From contig JAFGEM010000096.1 in NCBI GenBank assembly GCA_016931555.1, positions 1 to 10,839 on the forward strand: a stretch of 10,839 nucleotides of DNA. Direction: 5' to 3'. This DNA is from Candidatus Iainarchaeum sp. GTDB lineage: Archaea > Iainarchaeota > Iainarchaeia > Iainarchaeales > GCA-2688035. Under the pieces are notes generated by a model. The model had not been told where the DNA came from. It saw only the letters and a list, made by a program, of their open reading frames with translations, and ran no database searches. This document shows, piece by piece, positions 6,734 through 10,839 of this stretch. The position numbers and the translations under genes are program-made. Position 1 is the stretch's first letter, and each line of letters begins with the position of its first letter.

Positions 6734-6958
6734 ATGCCTGGAATGGAAGTTGGAACAGTTTGCGTTAAAACACGCGGGAGAGAGGCGGGAAAACGCGTTG
6801 TAATAGTAGACTTTGACGCAAAATCCAATTTTGCAGTAATCGACGGGCCAAACATTAAAAGAAGAAAATGCAACCTAAGGCATTTGTTTCCAACAAACAA
6901 AAAAATAGGGGTAAATGCAAAAACAAACAAAAAAGAAATTGCAGAACTGCTGAAGTGA
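6734..6958 (+). CDS. rpl14e: Ribosomal protein eL14 (short form)
   Basis: Archaeal/eukaryotic large-subunit protein eL14, with an SH3-like KOW fold. The 74 residues contain the hallmark GMEVGTVCVKTRGREAGKRV followed by VIVD (residues 3-26), the DGPNIKRRKCNLRHLFPT block (37-54) and a short C-terminal helix (KKEIAELLK). It is at the short end of the family range. The in-frame GTG at 6725 would add MFK, but it lies before the eL34 stop and GAGTG at 6723-6727 reads better as the ribosome-binding site, so ATG 6734 is chosen. cbf5/truB, often the next gene in archaea, is missing. Confidence 0.94.
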   Translation: MPGMEVGTVCVKTRGREAGKRVVIVDFDAKSNFAVIDGPNIKRRKCNLRHLFPTNKKIGVNAKTNKKEIAELLK

Positions 6959-6960
6959 TC
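6955..6960 (+). promoter_or_regulatory. Shine-Dalgarno GTGATC overlapping the eL14 stop
   Basis: GTGATC at 6955-6960 is a full match to the 3' half of the archaeal Shine-Dalgarno sequence GGAGGTGATC. It contains the eL14 stop (TGA 6956-6958) and lies 2 bases before the uS13 ATG, implying tight coupling of the two genes. Confidence 0.65.
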
Positions 6961-6962
6961 TT

Positions 6963-7469
6963 ATGGAAAAAGAAATCAGGTATATTGTTAGAATTGCAAA
7001 CAAGGACCTTGACGGAAAACTCCCTATATTCATTGCACTGAAAGGGATAAAGGGGATAAGCCACAGAATGGCAAAAAACATTGCAATTGCATTTGAAAAA
7101 GAAAATCAGGTTCCATTTAATTCAAACATTGGATTGATTCCCGAAAACCTCGACAAAAAACTTGAGGAAATTGTCCTGCACCCGGAAAAACACGGGATTC
7201 CAAAATGGTGCCTGAACAGAAGAAAAGACCTTGAAACAGGAGAAGACATGCACATGGTTATGTCAGACCTTGACTTTGGACTGCGCAAAGACATTCAAAG
7301 AATGAATGAAACAAAATCATACAAGGGGCTGCGCCACTCCTGGGGCTTGACTGTGCGAGGGCAAAGAACAAAAAGCACTCACAGAGGCAAAGGCCCTGTA
7401 GTCGGAGTAACAAAAAAAGACGCAAAAGCCGCGGCAGCGCCAGCAAAAAAGGAAGAAAAAAAGAAGTGA
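6963..7469 (+). CDS. rps13: Ribosomal protein uS13
   Basis: Small-subunit head protein uS13, which contacts the P-site tRNA and forms bridges to the large subunit. The 168 residues show the archaeal/eukaryotic S18-type form: IRYIVRIANKDLDGKLPIFI then ALKGIKGISHRMA (5-37, the helix-two-turn-helix region), the PKWCLNRRKDLETGED segment (80-95), and the C-terminal LRHSWGLTVRGQRTKSTHRG block (123-142). The last about 18 residues (Asp/Ala/Lys-rich, ending EEKKK) are an added low-complexity tail. It opens the uS13-uS4-uS11-Rpo3 block. The start is fixed by the GTGATC site 2 bases upstream. Confidence 0.97.
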   Translation: MEKEIRYIVRIANKDLDGKLPIFIALKGIKGISHRMAKNIAIAFEKENQVPFNSNIGLIPENLDKKLEEIVLHPEKHGIPKWCLNRRKDLETGEDMHMVMSDLDFGLRKDIQRMNETKSYKGLRHSWGLTVRGQRTKSTHRGKGPVVGVTKKDAKAAAAPAKKEEKKK

Positions 7470-7473
7470 TTGA

Positions 7474-8286
7474 ATGGGCGACATAAAAAAGAAAAAAAGA
7501 AAGTATGAAAGCCCAAGAAAAAGATGGGACAAACAGAGAATTGAAGAGGAACGGGAAATAGTAAAGCGCTTTGGGCTTAAAAACAAAAAAGAACTGTGGC
7601 GCGCGGAAACAAAGCTGAGAAAGAAAAAGACACAGGCAAGAGACCTGCTTGGATTGGAACTCGAGGAAAGACTGAAACAGGAAAGAATTTTGGTTGACTC
7701 GCTCGCAAAACTCGGGTTGCTGGACTCAAAAGCAGGGCTGGATGACGTGCTTAGCATTCCAACAGAAAGCCTTTTGGAAAGAAGGCTGGAAACAATTGTA
7801 TGGAGAAAAAACCTTGCAGGCACAGTAAAACAGGCAAGGCAGTTTATTACACACGGCCACATAGGCATTAACGGAAGAAAAATTAATATTCCAAGCTATC
7901 TTGTGAAAAAAGATGAGGAAGACAAAATAGCATACTATGGAAAAGAAATGGTTGTGCAGGAAAAAAAGAAAAAAGAAATCAAAAAAGAGGAGCTTACGGG
8001 AAAAAAATCCATGAAAAAGGATTTTGAAGAAGCAAAGCCCGAAGAGGCAGAAAACGGCGAAGCCCAAAAAGGGAAAGAGGCAAACAAAGAAGAGGCATCC
8101 AAAGAAACAGCCGAAAAGAAAGAGGCAAAAAAGGAAACGGAAAAAACAGCAGACACCGAACCAGAAAAGGAAGGAGAGAAGAAAAAGCCCAAAGATAAAG
8201 CACATAAGAAAAAAGAAAAGCCTGCAAAAGAAGCCGAAAAAAAGGAAGAGGACAAGCCTGAGGAAAAAAAGGGGGCTAAAGAATGA
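7474..8286 (+). CDS. rps4: Ribosomal protein uS4 with long Lys/Glu C-terminal tail
   Basis: Primary 16S-binding small-subunit protein uS4, which nucleates body assembly. The core spans about residues 1-165: a basic N-terminus with YESPRKRWDKQRIEEER (11-27), the helical domain with GLKNKKELWRAE and RKKKTQARDLLGL, and the S4 RNA-binding domain (about 101-155; LERRLETIVWRKN, ARQFITHGHIGINGRKINIP). Archaeal uS4 normally ends soon after this. Here about 105 residues follow, composed of Lys, Glu, Ala, Pro, Thr and Asp in K/E-rich blocks, probably disordered. The start is supported by GTGATT at 7466-7471, 2 bases before ATG. The stop overlaps the uS11 ATG, so the tail is translated in frame to the junction. 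Confidence 0.94.
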   Translation: MGDIKKKKRKYESPRKRWDKQRIEEEREIVKRFGLKNKKELWRAETKLRKKKTQARDLLGLELEERLKQERILVDSLAKLGLLDSKAGLDDVLSIPTESLLERRLETIVWRKNLAGTVKQARQFITHGHIGINGRKINIPSYLVKKDEEDKIAYYGKEMVVQEKKKKEIKKEELTGKKSMKKDFEEAKPEEAENGEAQKGKEANKEEASKETAEKKEAKKETEKTADTEPEKEGEKKKPKDKAHKKKEKPAKEAEKKEEDKPEEKKGAKE

Positions 8287-8669
8287 GCAAGAAGGGAATA
8301 ATCCACATTTTTGCATCATCAAACAATACAATGGTATTGCTTACTGACATTACTGGCGCAGAAACAATTGCAAAGTGTTCCGGAGGAATGGTTGTAAAGG
8401 CACAGCACAAAGAAGGCAGCCCATACGCTGCAATGAAAGTAGCAGAGGTAGTTGCAGACAAAGCCAGAGAACGCGGCATAACAGAAGTTGAAGTTCGTGT
8501 TCGCGGCCAGGGAGGCAACAAGTCAAACAGCCCAGGAGCCGGAGCAGAAGCAGCAATAAGAAGCCTGACTAGAAACGGATTGTTCATAAAAAACATTGAA
8601 AACGTAACGCCCTTTCCCCACGACGGATGCAGAAAAAAGAAAAGATATAGAGGCAAAAGAAAAGGATAA
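8283..8669 (+). CDS. rps11: Ribosomal protein uS11
   Basis: Small-subunit platform protein uS11, contacting mRNA near the exit channel. The 128 residues include IIHIFASSNNTMVLLTDITGAE (6-27), the GGMVVKAQHKEGSPYAAM block (34-51), VRVRGQGGNKSNSPGAGAEA (71-90) and the nearly universal C-terminal TPFPHDGCRKKKRYRGKR (109-126). Length is normal. ATG overlaps the uS4 stop (ATGA). No GGTG motif precedes it; initiation probably depends on re-initiation after uS4, helped by the G-run at 8271-8275. A conserved partner of uS4 and Rpo3. Confidence 0.97.
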   Translation: MSKKGIIHIFASSNNTMVLLTDITGAETIAKCSGGMVVKAQHKEGSPYAAMKVAEVVADKARERGITEVEVRVRGQGGNKSNSPGAGAEAAIRSLTRNGLFIKNIENVTPFPHDGCRKKKRYRGKRKG

Positions 8670-8673
8670 ACAT

Positions 8674-8679
8674 GGAGTG
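8674..8679 (+). promoter_or_regulatory. Shine-Dalgarno site deciding the Rpo3 start
   Basis: GGAGTG, 6 bases before ATG 8686, matches the GGAGGTG core. It contains the in-frame GTG 8677, which would otherwise give a product three residues longer (MFV added). MAVSIKKI is therefore the preferred N-terminus. Confidence 0.6.
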
Positions 8680-8685
8680 TTTGTT

Positions 8686-9444
8686 ATGGCTGTTAGCATA
8701 AAAAAAATTTCTGAAAAAGAACCAATCGAAAAATATTTGATTAAAGGCGCCAGCATTGAAATTATGAATGCAATCCGAAGAAGCATCCTCGAAGACGTGC
8801 CCTGCCTCGCAATAGAAGAGGTTTCAATATACCAAAACGATTCAGTAATGTTCGATGAATTCCTCGCACACAGGCTTGGAATGCTGCCAATAAAAAGCGA
8901 TGCAAAAGGATACAAAAAAGGCGACAAATTAAAATTTGTTCTCGAAAAAGACGGCCCAGGAATGGTGTACAGCAAAGACATAAAAAGCACTGACCCAAAA
9001 GTAGAGATAGTTGACAAAAAAATACCAATAGTAAAACTTGCAAAAGACCAGACAATAAAACTGGAGATGGATGCAGTAATGCATTCGGGAAAAGAACATG
9101 CAAAGTGGCAGCCCGCAGTAATAGGCTACCAAGAAGTTGCAAACATTATATTCTCAAAGGACTGTGACGCATGCGAGGAATGCGTCAAGGCATGCCCAAA
9201 AAATGTCTTGGAAATGAAGGCAGGCAAAGTTGTCTTGACAGATTCCTTGGGATGCATTCTATGCGGAGCATGCAAAGATGCATGTGAAAAAAAAGCAGTG
9301 AAAATAGATGTTGAGCCCAAAACATTCGTGCTTTCAATAGAAACACAGGGAATACTGGATTCCAAAGAATGCCTGCTTGGAGCAATAAACAGCCTGAGGG
9401 AAAAATCAAAAGAATTTGAAAAATTATTAAAAAAGGTGGAATGA
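8686..9444 (+). CDS. rpoD: RNA polymerase subunit Rpo3 (D) with two 4Fe-4S sites
   Basis: Archaeal RNA polymerase subunit D, the counterpart of half of the bacterial alpha dimer and of eukaryotic Rpb3; with Rpo11 it nucleates polymerase assembly. The dimerisation domain is clear (NAIRRSILEDVPCLAIEEV, residues 28-46; FDEFLAHRLGMLPI, 56-69; and the C-terminal FVLSIETQGILD helix region). A ferredoxin-like insertion carries cysteines 160, 163, 166, 170 (CxxCxxCxxxCP) and 190, 193, 196, 200 (CxxCxxCxxxC), the full complement for two 4Fe-4S clusters; many archaeal homologues keep only one or none. An in-frame GTG at 8677 is part of the GGAGTG ribosome-binding site (8674-8679), so ATG 8686 is the start (252 residues). 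Confidence 0.97.
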   Translation: MAVSIKKISEKEPIEKYLIKGASIEIMNAIRRSILEDVPCLAIEEVSIYQNDSVMFDEFLAHRLGMLPIKSDAKGYKKGDKLKFVLEKDGPGMVYSKDIKSTDPKVEIVDKKIPIVKLAKDQTIKLEMDAVMHSGKEHAKWQPAVIGYQEVANIIFSKDCDACEECVKACPKNVLEMKAGKVVLTDSLGCILCGACKDACEKKAVKIDVEPKTFVLSIETQGILDSKECLLGAINSLREKSKEFEKLLKKVE

Positions 9445-9465
9445 AATTGCAGGGATACATGGAAT

Positions 9466-9579
9466 GCGGGGGTTCCGGAGCGGTCAAACGGGCGGGACTT
9501 AAGATGAATTTTATTGGTTATTATTCAGGGGAAATCCCGTGGCTTAGTGCCTTCGAGAGTTCAAATCTCTCCTCCCGCA
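9466..9579 (+). tRNA. tRNA-Leu (UAA), interrupted by a 30-nt intron
   Basis: Class II tRNA read directly. Acceptor GCGGGGG (9466-9472) pairs with CTCCCGC (9572-9578), one G-U; discriminator A is at 9579 and CCA is not encoded. D stem CCG/CGG (9475-9477, 9489-9491) encloses an 11-base loop with GG at 9482-9483. Anticodon stem CGGGA (9493-9497) pairs with TCCCG (9535-9539); the loop CTTAAG plus A gives anticodon TAA (9500-9502). The long variable arm is GGC-TTAGT-GCC (9541-9551). T stem GAGAG/CTCTC (9555-9559, 9567-9571) has loop TTCAAAT. The exons are 9466-9503 and 9534-9579. A tRNA-Leu just before eL18-uL13-uS9 is also known from haloarchaeal S9 operons, so this linkage is old. Confidence 0.95.
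9504..9533 (+). other. tRNA-Leu intron at position 37/38 with degenerate bulge-helix-bulge
   Basis: Placement follows from geometry. Outer helix: anticodon stem CGGGA/TCCCG. The 3-base bulges are A-G-A (9502-9504) and A-A-A (9532-9534), each cut after the second base, giving exactly the canonical 37/38 site. Inner helix: TGAAT (9505-9509) with ATTCA (9523-9527), five perfect pairs and a 13-base loop. The central four-position helix is weak: C9498-G9531, two U-G pairs, and an A9501-G9528 mismatch. Intron length is 30. Splicing is by the archaeal tRNA endonuclease, which is not encoded here. Confidence 0.85.
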
Positions 9580-9582
9580 CTG

Positions 9583-9602
9583 CCCTTTCTTTCCTTTTTT
9601 CT
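9583..9602 (+). terminator. Candidate oligo-T terminator after tRNA-Leu
   Basis: CCCTTTCTTTCCTTTTTTCT begins 4 bases after the tRNA 3' end and ends with T6 (9595-9600). Archaeal RNA polymerase terminates at T-runs on the non-template strand without needing a hairpin. No other run of six T follows in this spacer. It could end transcription of the upstream cluster, or serve only as the trailer removed by tRNase Z. Confidence 0.4.
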
Positions 9603-9618
9603 AAAAAGAAAAGACATT

Positions 9619-9635
9619 ACAAAGCAAAGCTCTGT
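9619..9635 (+). promoter_or_regulatory. Small hairpin upstream of the main eL18-leader hairpin
   Basis: ACAAAGC (9619-9625) and GCTCTGT (9629-9635) form six pairs with one A-C mismatch around the loop AAA. It directly precedes the stronger hairpin, separated by four bases, so the two may stack as one structured element. Its stability is modest and it could be fortuitous. Confidence 0.35.
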
Positions 9636-9639
9636 GATG

Positions 9640-9665
9640 CCTCGCAAACCATTAGGTTTGCAAGG
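9640..9665 (+). promoter_or_regulatory. Strong hairpin in the eL18 leader
   Basis: GCAAACC (9644-9650) and GGTTTGC (9655-9661) form seven perfect pairs around the loop ATTA. Beyond one C-A mismatch, CCT (9640-9642) pairs with AGG (9663-9665), giving ten pairs in all. No T-run follows, so it is not a typical terminator. A role in leader control or transcript processing is inferred only from its position about 55 bases before the eL18 start. Confidence 0.5.
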
Positions 9666-9720
9666 AAGTGTAAGTTGACCAAAGAAAAGAAAAAAAATGC
9701 AAATTTTGAAGTGAATTGAC

Positions 9721-10080
9721 ATGAAAGGACCCACAAAATTGGAAACAATAAAAGTTGCAGCAGAACTGGAGAAAGCATACAGAAAAACAAAGAAAAGCAT
9801 CTGGCTTGACCTAGCGGGAAGGCTCAAAAAACCCAGAAGGCAACGTGCCGAAGTAAACCTATGGAAAATAAATAAGCTCGCAAAAATTTTGGGAAGCAAA
9901 ACAATAGTTGTCCCGGGAAAAGTCCTTGGATTCGGAGAGCTTCAGAACAAGGCAACAGTAATTGCACTTGAATTCAGCGGAAAAGCAGAGGAAAAAATTA
10001 ATGCAAACGGCAAAGCACTCTCATTCCAAGAGGCACTGGAAAAAAAGATTAACCCAAAAGAAATGGTAATAGTAAAATAG
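9721..10080 (+). CDS. rpl18e: Ribosomal protein eL18
   Basis: Archaeal/eukaryotic large-subunit protein eL18 (uL15-like fold). The 119-residue length is typical for archaea. Signatures are WLDLAGRLKKPRRQRAEVNL (residues 28-47), the NKLAKILGSKTIVVPGKVLG run (51-70) followed by FGEL, the KATVIALEFSGKAEEKI strand-helix, and a C-terminal LEKKINPKEMVIVK. The start has GTGAATT (9711-9717) 3 bases upstream. It follows tRNA-Leu and precedes uL13 and uS9, the conserved archaeal S9-cluster order. If the tRNA is cut out of a common transcript, this would be the first gene of the released downstream mRNA. Confidence 0.97.
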   Translation: MKGPTKLETIKVAAELEKAYRKTKKSIWLDLAGRLKKPRRQRAEVNLWKINKLAKILGSKTIVVPGKVLGFGELQNKATVIALEFSGKAEEKINANGKALSFQEALEKKINPKEMVIVK

Positions 10081-10093
10081 GTTGTGAACTGAA

Positions 10094-10513
10094 ATGATTC
10101 TGATAAACGCGGAAAATCTTGTGTTCGGCAGAATAGCGACATACGCAGCGCAAAAAGCACTTGCGGGAGAAGACGTTGCAATAGTAAATGCAGAGAAAGC
10201 AATTTTGTCGGGAACAAAAGAATTCGCAATGAAAAAAATCAAAACAAGAATGGAAATGCGCGGCAAGGGAAACCCGGAAAAGGGCCCGCAGTACAGCAAA
10301 ATGCCTGACAAAATATTGAGGACAGCAATCAGAAAAATGCTGCCAAAAACAAACAGGGGAAAAAAAACCCTGTCCAAAATAAAGGTATACATTGGTTTTC
10401 CAGAGGAACTGCAAAAAAACAAGCCAACAACAATTGAAGAAGCAAAGGCAAAAAACCTGAAAACCTTTGTTTTGCTGGGAGACATCTGCAAATTATTGGG
10501 AGCCAAGTGGTAA
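10094..10513 (+). CDS. rpl13: Ribosomal protein uL13
   Basis: Large-subunit protein uL13, an early-assembly 23S-binding protein. The 139 residues have the archaeal form: INAENLVFGRIATYAAQKAL then AGEDVAIVNAEKAILSG (4-40), the GNPEKGPQYSKMPDKILRTA segment followed by IRKMLP (59-84, the conserved rRNA-contacting region) and the short basic loop with KIKVYIGFPEEL. The C-terminus (TFVLLGDICKLLGAKW) is the usual end of archaeal uL13. GTGAACT (10084-10090) is the ribosome-binding site. It is followed by uS9 with only 2 bases between them. Confidence 0.97.
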   Translation: MILINAENLVFGRIATYAAQKALAGEDVAIVNAEKAILSGTKEFAMKKIKTRMEMRGKGNPEKGPQYSKMPDKILRTAIRKMLPKTNRGKKTLSKIKVYIGFPEELQKNKPTTIEEAKAKNLKTFVLLGDICKLLGAKW

Positions 10514-10515
10514 AA

Positions 10516-10839
10516 ATGGCAAAGAAAAAGAGAAAAAAAACAAAAACAGGATTGAATGTAAAGGCAAAAAAGAAAACAGCAGTGGCAAGGGCAGTAGTAA
10601 AAAAAGGCTCTGGAAAAATCAGGGTAAACAAAATAATTTTTGAAGAATATTACCAGCCGTATGTAAAGGAATTCGTTGCAGAGCCACTGACACTTATCGG
10701 AGGCAAGTCAAAAGAAGTTGACATTACAATAAAAGTCCAGGGCGGAGGCCACATGGGCCAGGCAGTTGCAGCAAGAACAGCAATTGCAAAAGCGCTTGAC
10801 GAATATTTTGACGACGACAAAATAAAGAAAAAGTTTTTA
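10516..10839 (+). CDS. rps9: Ribosomal protein uS9 (3' end outside the window)
   Basis: Small-subunit head protein uS9, whose C-terminal tail touches the P-site tRNA. The first 108 codons are present; the frame is open to the last base, so the gene is cut by the window edge and not broken. Visible signatures are KKTAVARAVVKKGSGKIRVN (19-38), the YYQPYVKEFVAEPLTL segment (45-60), and the conserved VQGGGHMGQAVAARTAIAKA (74-93). About 25 residues, including the basic tRNA-contacting tail, are missing. The N-terminus has an extra basic stretch (MAKKKRKKTKTG). ATG 10516 follows the uL13 stop directly, with GTGGTAA (10507-10513) as a weak binding site. Confidence 0.95.
   Translation, partial: MAKKKRKKTKTGLNVKAKKKTAVARAVVKKGSGKIRVNKIIFEEYYQPYVKEFVAEPLTLIGGKSKEVDITIKVQGGGHMGQAVAARTAIAKALDEYFDDDKIKKKFL

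Larger units (their letters stand above)
9580..9720 (+). other. 141-base spacer between tRNA-Leu and eL18
   Basis: No credible protein is encoded. The stretch holds, in order, a pyrimidine/T-rich tract (9583-9602), an A-rich segment with CTAAAAAG (9601-9608) that could pass as a weak TATA-like element, two consecutive predicted hairpins (9619-9635 and 9640-9665), another A-rich segment, and a GTGAATT ribosome-binding site (9711-9717) before the eL18 ATG. It may be either an RNA-processing spacer of one long transcript or a terminator followed by a new promoter and a structured leader. Confidence 0.55.

Noticed and set aside
9633..9665. Possible C/D-box guide RNA (GTGATG near 9634)
   Set aside because: GTGATG only partly fits box C, and no CTGA box D or D' is found at suitable distances.
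9441..9719. Plus-strand 92-codon frame across the tRNA-Leu gene
   Set aside because: It runs through both tRNA exons, the intron and the hairpins, has no recognisable protein motif, and starts at the Rpo3 stop. The tRNA structure explains the sequence better.
1..10839. Mobile element, CRISPR array, toxin-antitoxin or defence system
   Set aside because: No regularly spaced repeats, terminal inverted repeats, transposase or nuclease motifs. Nearly all of the window is accounted for by conserved informational genes.

Overview
The window is one long, dense, plus-strand archaeal ribosomal-protein locus. The order uS8-uL6-eL32-eL19-uL18-uS5-uL30-uL15-secY, then a DUF106/EMC3-type membrane protein, eL34, eL14, uS13-uS4-uS11-rpoD(Rpo3), tRNA-Leu, eL18-uL13-uS9 is the archaeal spc-type cluster running into the alpha-like/RNA-polymerase cluster and then the S9 cluster. 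Archaeal markers are the proteins without bacterial counterparts (eL32, eL19, eL34, eL14, eL18), an Rpo3 with a ferredoxin-like insertion, a tRNA intron at 37/38, and Shine-Dalgarno sites of the GGTGAT(C) type. I cannot name the species. The missing adk, cmk and cbf5 genes, each usually found at a fixed place in this cluster, suggest a reduced or rearranged lineage such as a DPANN archaeon (Diapherotrites/Micrarchaeota-like), but this is an inference.

Layout. 1-4359: eight ribosomal-protein genes, nearly touching (gaps of 0-19 bases; several ATGA or TAATG overlaps), surely co-translated. 4356-5717: SecY, whose ATG overlaps the uL15 stop. 5718-5883: a 166-base spacer where adk would be expected; it holds a 14-base perfect palindrome and a longer imperfect inverted repeat. 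5884-6958: DUF106 protein, eL34, eL14. 6963-8669: uS13, uS4, uS11. 8686-9444: RNA polymerase subunit Rpo3/D with two complete 4Fe-4S cysteine sets. 9466-9579: tRNA-Leu(UAA) split by a 30-nt intron. 9580-9720: non-coding spacer with a T-rich tract and two hairpins. 9721-10839: eL18, uL13 and the start of uS9, which runs off the window end.

The genes jointly supply the ribosome, the core transcription enzyme and the membrane-insertion channel, with SecY and the Oxa1/YidC-like DUF106 protein side by side. Several ribosomal proteins carry unusually long charged tails: eL32 (N-terminal), uS4, uL15 and uS13 (C-terminal). There is no mobile element, CRISPR array or defence system here. The points of interest are the non-canonical tRNA intron, the two structured spacers, the charged tails and the missing housekeeping genes.
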